Shown: in pieces, positions 9,094 through 18,614 of the stretch
Layout: every line of letters begins with the position of its first letter
Position numbering within the stretch: the first letter of the stretch is position 1
Assembly (NCBI RefSeq): GCF_000374005.1
Contig: NZ_KB893134.1
Location: 734,853 to 785,256 of the forward strand
Direction of reading: 5' to 3'
Length of the DNA: 50,404 bases
Source: Kiloniella laminariae DSM 19542
GTDB taxonomy: Bacteria; Pseudomonadota; Alphaproteobacteria; Kiloniellales; Kiloniellaceae
Position numbers and translations under genes: made by a program
The notes under the pieces: model-generated
Databases searched by the model: none
What the model was told of the DNA's origin: nothing
The model's input: only the letters and a program-made list of their open reading frames with translations

Positions 9094-10587
9094 ATGTCTG
9101 CCTATTCCACACTTGAAAAAAGATTTCGCCGGATGAATGCCCTTACCGAAGCCAGTGGTGTATTGGGCTGGGACATGTCGACAGTCATGCCTTCTGGCGG
9201 TGCGGAAGCAAGAATGGAACAGCTGGCTGTTCTTAGTGGCGTATGTCACGAAATTCTGACAGGGGCCGAAGTAGGAGAGCTGTTTGATAAAGCGGTTGAG
9301 GCCAAGGGCGAGCTTAATGGCTGGCAGCTTGCGAATCTGAGAGAGATGCAACGGATCTGGCGCCATGCAACGGCACTTGAAGGCGACTTTGTTGAAGCGA
9401 AGATCAAGGCCTGCAAACGCTGTGAAATGGTCTGGCGCTCTGCAAGACCTGAGGGGGATTTTGCAGCAGTACTTCCTACTTTGAAAGAAGTACTCAATCT
9501 GACCCAGCAGGAAGCCAGGGTTAAATCAGAAATCTTTGGCTGTAACAGCTATGATGCTCTGCTGGATCACTATGAGCCGGGCGGGAAATCAGCCCGTATC
9601 GATGCAATTTTTGATGATTTTTCCAGCTTCTTCCCTGATTTTCTGCAAAACGTGCTGGATAAACAGGCTACCCGGTCAAAGCCTGTTATGCCGGATGGCC
9701 CTTTTCCTGTTGCGGTTCAGGAAAAACTCGGACGTGAAATGGTACAAGCTGTCGGGTTTGATTTTAATCATGGCCGGCTGGATGTCAGTCTGCACCCTTT
9801 CTGTGGCGGTGTGCCGGATGACGTACGTATCACCACCCGCTATGACGAAGCTGATTTCATGATCTCGCTGATGGGCGTACTGCATGAAACGGGTCATGCT
9901 ATGTATGAAAGAAATCTTCCGCCTGACTGGCGCTTACAGCCCGTTGGTGCAGCACGTGGCATGACCATGCACGAGAGCCAGTCACTTATTATCGAGATGC
10001 AGGCCAGTCGTAGTCCGGAATTTATTTCTTACATGGCCGGAAAGGCCCAGCACGCCTTTGGGGCTAGTGGAACTGCCTGGTCGGTGGATAACATGCGCGG
10101 AATTTATAATCAGGTTCAGCCTGATTTTATCCGCGTAGATGCCGATGAAGTTACCTACCCTGCGCATGTAATTCTCCGGTACCGTCTGGAGAAAGAGCTG
10201 ATCAGCGGCAACATGCAGGTGGAAGACCTGCCGCAAGCCTGGGGGGATGGTCTGGAAGGTCTTCTTGGTATCCGCCCACCGAATAACAGACTTGGCTGCT
10301 TGCAGGATATTCACTGGTACGATGGTGCCTGGGGCTATTTCCCGACCTACACACTGGGAGCGATGGCCGCGGCACAGCTCTTTGAAGCTGCAAAAAAAGC
10401 AAACCCTGAAATTCCACAAGCCCTGACCAGAGGGGATTTCTCTCCCCTGATGTCCTGGCTCAATGTCAACGTTCATAACTGGGGTTCCTTCCTGAGTACA
10501 GACGAGCTCTTGACGCGGGTTACAGGACATCCGCTTGATCCCCAGATTTTCAAGAAACATCTGAAAGCGCGCTATCTGGATTCTTGA
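9094..10587 (+). CDS. Carboxypeptidase Taq, M32 family
   Basis: An approximately 497-residue cytosolic zinc carboxypeptidase that removes C-terminal residues from peptides. The zinc motif HETGH is at residues 264-268, with the third ligand likely E294 in HESQS. The conserved IRVDADEVTYPAHVILRY block follows. An ATG at 9079 gives a protein five residues longer; the ATG at 9094 is chosen because family members commonly begin MSAY and a purine-rich stretch precedes it. Its physiological role here is unclear; the position between SURF1 and thrC does not suggest a link to oxidase assembly. Confidence 0.93.
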   Translation: MSAYSTLEKRFRRMNALTEASGVLGWDMSTVMPSGGAEARMEQLAVLSGVCHEILTGAEVGELFDKAVEAKGELNGWQLANLREMQRIWRHATALEGDFVEAKIKACKRCEMVWRSARPEGDFAAVLPTLKEVLNLTQQEARVKSEIFGCNSYDALLDHYEPGGKSARIDAIFDDFSSFFPDFLQNVLDKQATRSKPVMPDGPFPVAVQEKLGREMVQAVGFDFNHGRLDVSLHPFCGGVPDDVRITTRYDEADFMISLMGVLHETGHAMYERNLPPDWRLQPVGAARGMTMHESQSLIIEMQASRSPEFISYMAGKAQHAFGASGTAWSVDNMRGIYNQVQPDFIRVDADEVTYPAHVILRYRLEKELISGNMQVEDLPQAWGDGLEGLLGIRPPNNRLGCLQDIHWYDGAWGYFPTYTLGAMAAAQLFEAAKKANPEIPQALTRGDFSPLMSWLNVNVHNWGSFLSTDELLTRVTGHPLDPQIFKKHLKARYLDS

Positions 10588-10688
10588 GAAGCTTCGCAGC
10601 GTTAAAATCTGTAACTGGCTTGCCGCCTCGGGTAGGGAGCAGTAAGGTTGCGGGAAATTTTGTTAAACGAGTGTCGGTCTAGGAAATC

Positions 10689-12086
10689 ATGAAATATATC
10701 AGCACCCGCGGTCGGGCTGAGAGCCTCAGTTTTGATGACGTTCTTCTGGCTGGATTGGCTCGGGATGGCGGTCTTTACCTGCCCGAGAGCTGGCCGGAGT
10801 TTTCGGCAGGGGAAATCCGCGAGATGGCGGGGAAACCTTACAGTGAAGTCGTCTTCAGGGTGGTTAAACCATTTGTTGCCGGGGTGATTCCTGATGCAGC
10901 TCTCAGGTCCATTGTGGAAGAGAGCTATGCCAGTTTCCGTCACCGGGCTGTTGCGCCGCTCAAGCAGATGAACGAACGGCTCTGGGTGATGGAGCTGTTT
11001 CATGGGCCGACCCTGGCTTTCAAGGACTTTGCGCTTCAGATGCTTGGCCGTCTGTTTGACTACGTGCTGCGCGAACGCGGTGAGCGGATCACCATTGTCG
11101 GGGCGACCTCGGGGGATACAGGGTCTGCGGCCATCGAAGCCTGTCGGGACAGGGATCAGATTGATATCTTCATCCTCCATCCCCACGGGCGGGTTTCCGA
11201 GGTTCAGCGCCGCCAGATGACCACTGTGAAATCTGCCAATGTTGTCAATGTTGCTCTCGAAGGCACGTTTGATGACTGTCAGGATCATGTGAAGGCAATG
11301 TTCAATGATCAGGCCTTCCGTGACAATGTGAAGCTTTCTGCCGTGAACTCGATCAACTGGGCGCGTATCATGTCCCAGATTGCCTATTATTTCGCAGCTG
11401 GTGTTGCCCTTGGCGCACCAGACCGTCCAATCGGATTTTCCGTACCCACCGGAAATTTTGGCAATGTGTTTGCGGGTTATGCAGCCGGACGTATGGGCTT
11501 GCCAGTTTCTCAGCTGGTAATTGGCTCAAACCGCAACGATATTCTGACCCGTTTCTTCGAGACCGGGGCCATGACCATGCTGCCGGTTGAGCCCAGCCTC
11601 TCTCCCTCAATGGATATCCAGATATCCAGCAATTTTGAGCGACTGCTTTTTGATCTGCTTGATCGTGACGGTACAGCTGTTGAAGCAACACTGACCAGCT
11701 TCAGGGAGACCGGGAATTTCGCTCTTTCTCCTGATCGTCATCAACGTGCCTTGCGTCTGTTCGATGCTTTCCGGCTTGATGATGACCAGACCCTGTCAGA
11801 GATACGCAAATATCATCAACAGACGGGTGAGCTACTGGATCCCCATTCGGTTATTGCCGTGGCTGCGGCCGATGCCATGATCCGGGATGATGTCCCGGCA
11901 ATGGTCTGCATGGCGACAGCGCATCCGGCGAAATTTCCAGATGCGGTCCATAGAGCCTCTGGTGTGACGCCTGAGCTGCCGGAACATATGGCAGATCTTT
12001 TCGAACGCGAAGAGCACTGTACAGTTATGGCAAATGATCTGGGCAAGCTGAAAGATCTGGTTCTGTCGCGGCGGAGAAACAGTTAA
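10689..12086 (+). CDS. thrC: Threonine synthase
   Basis: This PLP enzyme converts O-phosphohomoserine to threonine. The 465-residue length and start (MKYISTRG, then a GGLYLPE motif) are typical of the longer bacterial ThrC group. The PLP lysine is K112 in the LAFKDF motif, followed by the GATSGDTGSAA phosphate-binding loop. thrB, the preceding enzyme of the pathway, is in this window at 19896-20861 but on the other strand and in another operon. The M16 peptidase gene begins 4 bases after the stop, so thrC heads a co-transcribed set of at least three genes. Confidence 0.97.
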   Translation: MKYISTRGRAESLSFDDVLLAGLARDGGLYLPESWPEFSAGEIREMAGKPYSEVVFRVVKPFVAGVIPDAALRSIVEESYASFRHRAVAPLKQMNERLWVMELFHGPTLAFKDFALQMLGRLFDYVLRERGERITIVGATSGDTGSAAIEACRDRDQIDIFILHPHGRVSEVQRRQMTTVKSANVVNVALEGTFDDCQDHVKAMFNDQAFRDNVKLSAVNSINWARIMSQIAYYFAAGVALGAPDRPIGFSVPTGNFGNVFAGYAAGRMGLPVSQLVIGSNRNDILTRFFETGAMTMLPVEPSLSPSMDIQISSNFERLLFDLLDRDGTAVEATLTSFRETGNFALSPDRHQRALRLFDAFRLDDDQTLSEIRKYHQQTGELLDPHSVIAVAAADAMIRDDVPAMVCMATAHPAKFPDAVHRASGVTPELPEHMADLFEREEHCTVMANDLGKLKDLVLSRRRNS

Positions 12087-12089
12087 TTC

Positions 12090-13349
12090 ATGACCATCGA
12101 AATTTCTACACTGCCCAACGGACTCAGGGTTGCTACCGACAGGCTCGATAGTGTTGAATCCGTTTCTCTGGGGGCCTGGATCGGCGTGGGAACGCGGAAT
12201 GAAGAGGCAAAGGTCAACGGCGTTGCACATCTGCTGGAACATATGGTCTTTAAAGGTACCGAGAAACGCACGGCCTATGATATTGCCGAGGAAATCGAGG
12301 CTGTCGGGGGCCAGTTGAACGCCTATACTTCCCGTGAAAATACGGCCTTCTATGCCAAGGTGCTCAAGGATGATGTGCCTCTTGCTCTGGATACGGTCGC
12401 GGACATTTTGCAACGTCCCCTGTTTGATGCTTCCGAACTGAAGCGTGAACGACAGGTCGTTTTACAGGAACTGGGGCAAGCCAATGATACCCCGGATGAT
12501 ATCATTTTTGATCATTTTCAGGAAACAGCCTACCAAAATCAGGCTCTGGGGCGTCCGGTTCTGGGGAAGAGCGAGATTATCAGCCGTCTCTCGACAAAAG
12601 ACCTGAGACACTACATGGGAAGTAACTATGGCAGTAACTCCATGGTTGTCTGTGCATCTGGCAAGATTGACCACGCCGAGTTTGTAACGCTGGCTGAAGA
12701 GCAGTTTGGGGGCTTGTCTGCTGTTGTTGAACAGAAGCTGACACCCTCAATTTATTCTGGTGGCAGTTATCGTGAAGAGCGGGTCCTGGAACAGGCCCAT
12801 TTTCTGATCGGTTTCGAGGGCGCTGATTATCTAAGTCCGGACTATTATGCTGCAAATGTTCTGGCGACGCTGTTTGGGGGCGGGATGTCCTCGCGACTGT
12901 TTCAGGAAATCCGTGAAAAACGCGGTCTGGTCTATACGGTTTATGCTTTTGCATCCAGCTTCATGGATAGTGGGTTATTTGGTGTCTATGCCGGGACGGG
13001 GGAAAAAGAAGCAGGTGAGCTGGTTCCGGTGGTCGCAGATATGTTGGGTGATTTGACCAGCACGATAACCGAGGAAGAACTGGTCCGGGCCAGAAGCCAG
13101 CTCAAGGCATCTATTCTAATGGGACTTGAGAGCACAGGTGTGAGGTGTGAACAGCTGGCTCAGCAGCTGTTGATCTTTAACCGCTCGATTCCTGTTGAGG
13201 AAACTGTTGCGATGATCGAGGCCGTTGACGTGGCTGCGGTACAGAATTTTGCTCAGAAAATCCTGTCCAGTCCTGTGACCCTGGCGGCACTTGGGCCTAT
13301 TGGTCAACTGGAAAGCCAGGAGCTGCTTGAGAAGAGGTTTGCGTCCTGA
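12090..13349 (+). CDS. M16 family zinc peptidase (processing-peptidase-like)
   Basis: A 419-residue insulinase/mitochondrial-processing-peptidase-like protein with the inverted zinc motif HLLEH (H47, E50, H51) followed by FKGT. The region GGGMSSRLFQEIREKRGLVY in the second half is the typical R/Y substrate-binding block. Bacterial relatives are cytosolic or periplasmic peptidases; no signal peptide is visible, so cytoplasmic action is likely. It is tightly packed between thrC and the GNAT gene (1-base TGATG overlap), a neighbourhood commonly conserved in alphaproteobacteria. Confidence 0.93.
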   Translation: MTIEISTLPNGLRVATDRLDSVESVSLGAWIGVGTRNEEAKVNGVAHLLEHMVFKGTEKRTAYDIAEEIEAVGGQLNAYTSRENTAFYAKVLKDDVPLALDTVADILQRPLFDASELKRERQVVLQELGQANDTPDDIIFDHFQETAYQNQALGRPVLGKSEIISRLSTKDLRHYMGSNYGSNSMVVCASGKIDHAEFVTLAEEQFGGLSAVVEQKLTPSIYSGGSYREERVLEQAHFLIGFEGADYLSPDYYAANVLATLFGGGMSSRLFQEIREKRGLVYTVYAFASSFMDSGLFGVYAGTGEKEAGELVPVVADMLGDLTSTITEEELVRARSQLKASILMGLESTGVRCEQLAQQLLIFNRSIPVEETVAMIEAVDVAAVQNFAQKILSSPVTLAALGPIGQLESQELLEKRFAS

Positions 13350-13966
13350 TGTTGTTCAGCGGGCTGACACAATGGGAGATGCGGCGGCTTCGTTTGGTGA
13401 ATAAACGGGTTTATCTCCGGGTGCCACAGATGGGAGACTGGAGAGAGTGGGCCGAGTTAAGGCACATCAGCCGCGAGTTTCTCACCCCCTGGGAGCCAAC
13501 CTGGTCAAGTGATAGCCTGGATAAATCGTCCTTTCGCGACAAACTCAGGGTTTACTGGCTCGATTGGCGTCAGGGAATGAGCTATTCGTTTTATGCTTTT
13601 TCGCGTGAAACTGATGAACTGTTGGGCGGTATCACGATTGGCAATGTCCGCCGAGGGGCTGCCCATATGGGCACGATCGGTTACTGGATGGGAGAACCCT
13701 ATTCGGGCAAGGGATATATGACGGAAATCCTGTCGTCTGCCCTGGATTATGCTTTTGAGGAACTGGCGTTACACCGGCTTGAAGCGGCTTGTCTTGAACA
13801 CAATGAAGCCAGCAAGACAGTCTTGCGTAAAGTCGGTTTTGTTGAAGAAGGCAGGGCGCGGGGATATTTGCGGATCAATGCCCTCTGGCAGGATCACATT
13901 ACCTTTGGGTTATTACGCAATGATTCCCGTCTTTCTGCCAAGGGCTGGATCGAGAGTAAACACTGA
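13349..13966 (+). CDS. GNAT N-acetyltransferase, RimJ/RimL type
   Basis: A 205-residue acetyl-CoA-dependent acetyltransferase. It has the RimJ-type start VYLRVPQMGDWREWAELR and the acetyl-CoA loop GYWMGEPYSGKGYMTE near residues 111-126. The AACLEHNEASKTVLRKVGF segment near 149 is characteristic of ribosomal-protein alanine acetyltransferases. The substrate is not determinable from sequence. It is the last gene of the thrC-M16-GNAT set and converges on yqgE. Confidence 0.9.
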   Translation: MLFSGLTQWEMRRLRLVNKRVYLRVPQMGDWREWAELRHISREFLTPWEPTWSSDSLDKSSFRDKLRVYWLDWRQGMSYSFYAFSRETDELLGGITIGNVRRGAAHMGTIGYWMGEPYSGKGYMTEILSSALDYAFEELALHRLEAACLEHNEASKTVLRKVGFVEEGRARGYLRINALWQDHITFGLLRNDSRLSAKGWIESKH

Positions 13967-13994
13967 TTGACGGGCAACAGGGAAGACGCATCAT

Positions 13995-14567
13995 CTAAGC
14001 GTGTCCAGCCTCGCCAGAAAGTAATCCGGGATCGACACCTAGTTTTGACATTGCCTTCTCCCATTTTTCCATAAGATTTTCACCAAACAGAATATCTTCA
14101 TCAGGATCAACCACAAGCCAACCATTGTTCTGGAGTTCATCGTCGAGTTGTCCGGGGCCCCAACCGGCGTAGCCCAGGGCAAGCAGACTGCTTTGTGGCC
14201 CGGCGTTATTGGCTATATCGTTGAGAATGTCGACTGTCGCAGTCATCGCCACTGAATTGGCGACGTTCATGGTACCGTCTTGCTGATATTCGCTGCTGTG
14301 CAGAACAAAGCCTCTGCTGCATTCCACCGGACCGCCGAAATGAACCCGAATTTGCCCGGCTGTTTCTGTCTCGGGAATTTCCAACTGTTGAAGAAGATCA
14401 ACAAAAGAGAAGCTTTTTATGAGCTGATTGATGACAAGTCCCATTGCGCCGTCTTCGTTGTGTGCACAAAGATAGATGACGGATTTGGCAAAACGGGGAT
14501 CACTCATTTGCGGCATGGATACCAGAAGTTTTCCGGTCAAATAACCGTTACTCTGAAAGCCAGTCAT
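13995..14567 (-). CDS. YqgE/AlgH family protein (DUF179)
   Basis: A 190-residue protein with the family start YLTGKLLVSMPQMSDPRF and internal motifs GAMGLVIN and HFGGPV. The structure of this family is known to be compact alpha/beta, but the function is unresolved; AlgH was linked to alginate regulation in Pseudomonas. It is a single gene, convergent with the GNAT gene (28-base gap) and divergent from the DsbD-like gene. Confidence 0.93.
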   Translation of the reverse strand: MTGFQSNGYLTGKLLVSMPQMSDPRFAKSVIYLCAHNEDGAMGLVINQLIKSFSFVDLLQQLEIPETETAGQIRVHFGGPVECSRGFVLHSSEYQQDGTMNVANSVAMTATVDILNDIANNAGPQSSLLALGYAGWGPGQLDDELQNNGWLVVDPDEDILFGENLMEKWEKAMSKLGVDPGLLSGEAGHA

Positions 14568-14670
14568 TGCAATCTTAAACCTCCTGGGCAGATATAGAAG
14601 AAATCAGTATAGCGCCTGGAGAGGAATTTGACTCGGATCATTCCCTAAACACGCCATATTTACTATATAG

Positions 14671-16902
14671 GTGATGATCCTCGTAAGTTCAAAATATGCT
14701 GTGGGCAGGTTTTTAAGTTATCTCCTGGCAGCAGGATCTCTTGGCGCTATCAGACGTAGCAAGGTGAAAAACGAAAGAAACGGGTATTACGTGAGAGTGT
14801 TTCAAAATTTAGGCGTTTTCTTTTCAAGACCGCGGGCATTGCTTCCGCTGGTCTTTATGCTCCAATGCGTTTGGGTCTCAGCAGCCTTTTCTTCAGCCAC
14901 TCCCTGGGTCGAGACAGACTACTCCCGTGTACGTTTGATTTCTGCTCAGGAAACGCTGGGGGAACAGGGCAGCTTGATGATGGGCCTTGAGTTCAAACTG
15001 GAAGAGGGGTGGAAAACTTATTGGCGCACACCGGGAGACGCGGGTTATCCGGTTTCTCTTGGCCTTGAAGGAAGCGATAACCTGTCAGAATCAGAGTTTT
15101 TCTGGCCTGTACCTCATCGGTTCACTCTTTTTGGTCTGGAGACTTTTGGCTATAGCGAATCTGTTATATTTCCTTTTGAGGTCAAGGCAGCTGATCCCGA
15201 GCGAGACCTTCTGCTGAAGGGGCAGGTAAGTTATCTCTTGTGCAAGGAAATCTGTATCCCCTTTGATGCTGAAATTTCTATAGGGATACCTGCTGGAGAC
15301 GCTTTCCCGTCGCTTGAAACTTCCTTGATCGATGCTGCAGTTGGGCTGGTGCCGGGCAAAGGGGCAGAAGCAGGGCTGGCTGTTGATCAGGTTTTTCTGC
15401 AGGGATCGAAAAATTCGCTTGAGTTACGAGCAGTTGTCTCTTCGACCAAAGAAGGATTTGTTGCGCCGGATCTTGTTGTTGAAGGCCCCCCTGAGTTTTC
15501 CTTTTCGAAGCCTGAAGTGGTGGTTGGCGATGATGGCACAACGGCTGTTCTGACCCTTGCTGTTGCGGTTGATCCACAAAGTGAAACCGTGGTGGAGGGG
15601 AAGCAGCTTCGCCTGTTGCTGATGGATGGTGCCCGAGGACTCGAGGTTGAAAATATAGCGCGGTTTGATCCTGCTGCTGTTGCAGATACATCTTTTTACG
15701 AATTTTCTGTGATCTTGGCTGTTGCCTTGCTGGGAGGCTTTATTCTGAACCTGATGCCCTGCGTTCTTCCCGTTCTGTCGCTCAAGATGCTTTCGGTTGT
15801 GAAGCACGGGGGACGTGAAGGATCTGCTTTGCGCCGCAGTTTCCTGATGACCAGCGCGGGCATTGTCAGCTCTTTTCTACTGCTTGCCAGCCTGGCAATC
15901 GGGGTAAAGGCCCTCGGCGTTTCGGTCGGTTGGGGGATACAGTTTCAGCAACCGCTGTTCCTGATTATCATGGCAGTTGTTGTTACACTCTTTGCGGCCA
16001 ATCTTTTTGGCTGGTTCGAAGTCCTGGCACCTTCTGCCCTGAATGACAGGGCGGTAGCGGCATCGGGTTCTCCCAGCCTTAGGGGGGATTTTTTTACCGG
16101 AGTGTTCGCAACCCTTCTGGCCACGCCTTGTTCTGCACCTTTTCTCGGGACGGCCGTCGGCTTTGCTCTGGCAAGGGGGAGTTTCGAGATCCTGGTGATC
16201 TTTACCTTTCTTGGTCTGGGGATGGCTATCCCCTATCTTCTTGTCGCCTTAAAACCCGGCTTTGCAACCCTGCTGCCAAGACCAGGGGCCTGGATGGTTC
16301 GCCTGAAGGTCTTTCTGGGACTTCTGTTGCTTGGAACCGGGGGCTGGTTACTTGCCGTACTGCAGGTCCAGATCGGTACTCTTGCTGCCCTGCTTGTTGC
16401 TGGCCTGCTACTGGCAGGTCTCTGCGTGATGGCATTCCAGTCTCAGCGACTGCTTCGCAGAGGAATGGTGATGACTGTTCTGGGGGTTATGGCCCTTGTG
16501 GTGCCAATGGGTTTTGCAGAGGTACCAAAGGCCGAAATCAAAGATGATCTTTGGCAAAATTTTGATGTTAAAAGTATTCCGCAAATTGTGGCTGATGGCC
16601 GTATTGTTTTTGTTGATGTGACAGCAGACTGGTGCCTGACCTGTCAGGTTAACAAGAAGCTGGTGCTGGAGCGGGAAGAAATACGCGATTTTCTTGCCAC
16701 CGAGCAGGTGGTGCCGATGTTGGCTGACTGGACTCTGCCAAGCGAAGAGATTACGGCTTATCTGAAAAGTTATGGTCGCTACGGTATCCCCTTTAATATT
16801 GTTTACGGCCCGGGGGCGCCTGATGGAATAGTTCTGTCTGAACTTTTGACCATGGAAGAAACACTTGAAGCTTTTAAAAAGGCATCTGCTCGGCAAGAAT
16901 GA
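14671..16902 (+). CDS. Thiol:disulfide interchange protein, DsbD/ScsB type
   Basis: An inner-membrane reductase that carries electrons from cytoplasmic thioredoxin to periplasmic thiols. The three modules are visible: a periplasmic N domain with CKEIC near residue 191, a membrane domain with single cysteines in LMPCVLPVLS and LLATPCSAPF, and a C-terminal thioredoxin-like domain with CLTC after VTADW. The frame opens at a GTG at 14671 (743 residues), but the signal peptide seems to start about 40 residues later; a GTG at 14791 is a plausible true start. Neither has a convincing ribosome site. The peroxiredoxin 54 bases downstream may be co-transcribed. Confidence 0.9.
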   Translation: MMILVSSKYAVGRFLSYLLAAGSLGAIRRSKVKNERNGYYVRVFQNLGVFFSRPRALLPLVFMLQCVWVSAAFSSATPWVETDYSRVRLISAQETLGEQGSLMMGLEFKLEEGWKTYWRTPGDAGYPVSLGLEGSDNLSESEFFWPVPHRFTLFGLETFGYSESVIFPFEVKAADPERDLLLKGQVSYLLCKEICIPFDAEISIGIPAGDAFPSLETSLIDAAVGLVPGKGAEAGLAVDQVFLQGSKNSLELRAVVSSTKEGFVAPDLVVEGPPEFSFSKPEVVVGDDGTTAVLTLAVAVDPQSETVVEGKQLRLLLMDGARGLEVENIARFDPAAVADTSFYEFSVILAVALLGGFILNLMPCVLPVLSLKMLSVVKHGGREGSALRRSFLMTSAGIVSSFLLLASLAIGVKALGVSVGWGIQFQQPLFLIIMAVVVTLFAANLFGWFEVLAPSALNDRAVAASGSPSLRGDFFTGVFATLLATPCSAPFLGTAVGFALARGSFEILVIFTFLGLGMAIPYLLVALKPGFATLLPRPGAWMVRLKVFLGLLLLGTGGWLLAVLQVQIGTLAALLVAGLLLAGLCVMAFQSQRLLRRGMVMTVLGVMALVVPMGFAEVPKAEIKDDLWQNFDVKSIPQIVADGRIVFVDVTADWCLTCQVNKKLVLEREEIRDFLATEQVVPMLADWTLPSEEITAYLKSYGRYGIPFNIVYGPGAPDGIVLSELLTMEETLEAFKKASARQE

Positions 16903-16956
16903 TCAAGAGTAACATTACAACATGGCCCAAAGCAGGGCTCAAAACGGGGAAATAAA

Positions 16957-17439
16957 ATGACAATTACTGTTGGAGCGAAGGTCCCTTCGGCGACCATCTG
17001 GAATAAAGATGCCGAGGGAATGAACAAGATTGATTTTGCAGAGTTCTGCGCTGGTAAAACGGTTGCTCTTTTTGCCGTTCCAGGCGCATTTACGCCGACG
17101 TGCCAGGACAACCATTTCCCGAGCTTTAAAAAGAATGTTCAGTCTTTTAAAGACAAAGGCGTTGATACCATTGCCTGTCTTTCCGTGAATGATGCCTTTG
17201 TCATGCGTGCCTGGGGCCAGAAGCTTGATGCCGAGGGCGAGATCCTGATGCTGGCTGACGGCAATGGTGATCTGGCAAAAGCACTGGGGCTCACACTGGA
17301 TGGCACTGGTTTTGGACTGGGTTTGCGTTCTGCCCGTTTTTCCATGCTGATCAAGGACGGCACTGTAACCGCCCTGAATGTTGATGAAGCAGGCGGCTTC
17401 GAAGTTTCTGATGGAGATACCTTGTTAAAGGCATTGTAA
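16957..17439 (+). CDS. Peroxiredoxin, Prx5 subfamily
   Basis: A 160-residue thiol peroxidase that reduces hydrogen or organic peroxides. The active-site block PGAFTPTC gives peroxidatic cysteine C49; C31 and C74 are other cysteines, and the usual distal resolving cysteine is not obvious, so it may be a 1-Cys or atypical 2-Cys enzyme regenerated by glutathione/glutaredoxin or thioredoxin. There is no signal peptide, so it is cytoplasmic. It follows the DsbD-type gene, making a small redox pair, and is followed by a probable terminator. Confidence 0.94.
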   Translation: MTITVGAKVPSATIWNKDAEGMNKIDFAEFCAGKTVALFAVPGAFTPTCQDNHFPSFKKNVQSFKDKGVDTIACLSVNDAFVMRAWGQKLDAEGEILMLADGNGDLAKALGLTLDGTGFGLGLRSARFSMLIKDGTVTALNVDEAGGFEVSDGDTLLKAL

Positions 17440-17475
17440 TCCAGAGATAACAAGGGGAGGGAGGGTTCTCTTTCC

Positions 17476-17504
17476 GGCCCGGATTTTTGTCCGGTCCTTT
17501 TGTT
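17476..17504 (+). terminator. Probable intrinsic terminator of the peroxiredoxin gene
   Basis: Bases 17476-17483 pair with 17490-17497 with one mismatch around a 6-base loop, followed by TTTTGTT. It lies 37 bases after the peroxiredoxin stop, just before the convergent DUF1194 gene. The C-terminal codons of that gene (17522-17546) hold a further 9-bp GC-rich inverted repeat that could halt transcription on the minus strand. Confidence 0.55.
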
Positions 17505-17516
17505 ACGGGTACAGGT

Positions 17517-18266
17517 TTAAGGGCGGGCCGGAAGAGACGGCCCGCCAGCCACCGGGAGATTGCCAATTTCGCGGACAAGCTTCTGTACGATTGCCTGCCT
17601 GTAATCATCATAAGAATTTGCCTTGATAACAAAGCTGTTGAAACCGCCCGTGACCTGGCTTCGAAAATAGCTGTCAAGGGTCGGAATATCATTCACAATA
17701 GCCAGCCCATTGATTGTAATATTGTTTTTAACAGCAACATCCCGCAGATAGTGAACCGGAATGCCGTCGTTGTTCCTGCCATCCCCGGAAATATCAAGCG
17801 TGCGCCTGGAAGAGCGGAAGGGGCTGCTGTTGAAAATATGGATCGACTGAGCAATGACTGCCGAGAGAGATGTCGAGCCGATTGCCACGGAGCGCGGCAA
17901 GCGGGAGATCCGGGTGGCCACGGTTTCGAAGCTTCCCGGAGGTCCGATCAGAGTCCAGGGCAGTACCACTTCCTGATTGCTGCTGCTTGACCACTGAATA
18001 AGGGTGAGGGCGATCTGTTGGTGATGGCCGAGCTGAACCGCTTCTTTTATTTCCCGCGAGTTCAGGGCATGAGCAATTCCCTGCATCTGCTGAATATATT
18101 CGTACTGGTCGACGCTATAGGAGCAATCGATGGCAAGGATAAGCTGGAGATCTACTTCTGGAGGGAGAGCAAGGTTCGTTTGTGCCTGGGCTGAAGTGCT
18201 CATCAAGCTGAAGAAAAGCAGCAAGTACTGCCGGGTAGCCCGGAGGGAGAACGTGAAGTGAACCAT
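17517..18266 (-). CDS. DUF1194 (von Willebrand A-like) secreted protein
   Basis: A 249-residue protein with an N-terminal signal peptide (hydrophobic run about 14-25, cleavage near SAQA) and a von Willebrand A-like fold. The metal-adhesion pattern DCSYS (DxSxS) is near residue 47, with a further acidic motif DISGDGRNNDG near residue 158. DUF1194 proteins are alphaproteobacterial periplasmic or exported proteins of unknown function. The gene is alone, with a convergent peroxiredoxin on one side and the flagellin upstream region on the other. Confidence 0.85.
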   Translation of the reverse strand: MVHFTFSLRATRQYLLLFFSLMSTSAQAQTNLALPPEVDLQLILAIDCSYSVDQYEYIQQMQGIAHALNSREIKEAVQLGHHQQIALTLIQWSSSSNQEVVLPWTLIGPPGSFETVATRISRLPRSVAIGSTSLSAVIAQSIHIFNSSPFRSSRRTLDISGDGRNNDGIPVHYLRDVAVKNNITINGLAIVNDIPTLDSYFRSQVTGGFNSFVIKANSYDDYRQAIVQKLVREIGNLPVAGGPSLPARP

Positions 18267-18614
18267 AGGTGCTCCAGTATTATCCCCGTCTTCAGGTGGG
18301 GCAGGCGTTTGGATTGTAGCCGATTTTACTGAAAAGGATAAACTGCTCTGATCCCCGTCCGAGTCTCCTGGTTTGCCATGAGCATAAAGAGCAGGATAAA
18401 AAATACCGGTTCTCGAATGATTATCTTTTCCAACGGTTTGTTTTTAATGGTGGAATGGTGCTTGGCACAATTTAGCTAAAATTTTATTAAAATTAGCCAC
18501 TATTTGGAATCGTAACTCGTTGATTTTTTTCGGAATCAGGCAGAGAATATAAGGTGAGTACTGGTGCATTGCGCAGGTATGCGTGTAACATTCTCTAAGT
18601 ATGGAGACGGTCAA
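18267..18614 (+). other. Flagellin upstream region (348 bp non-coding)
   Basis: No credible gene lies between the divergent DUF1194 and flagellin genes. The stretch is AT-rich near 18470-18500 and contains an imperfect dyad (GCTAA ... TTAGC, 18476-18498) around a TTTTATTAAAA core. At 18463-18478 is a TTGGCAC...GC element resembling a sigma-54 -24/-12 promoter, but its spacer is one base short of consensus. The leader from there to the flagellin ATG would be about 125 bases. Confidence 0.4.

Noticed and set aside
14391-14404. TTGA-N6-TCAA motif resembling an FNR box
   Set aside because: It lies in the coding sequence of yqgE, far from any start, and matches by chance composition.
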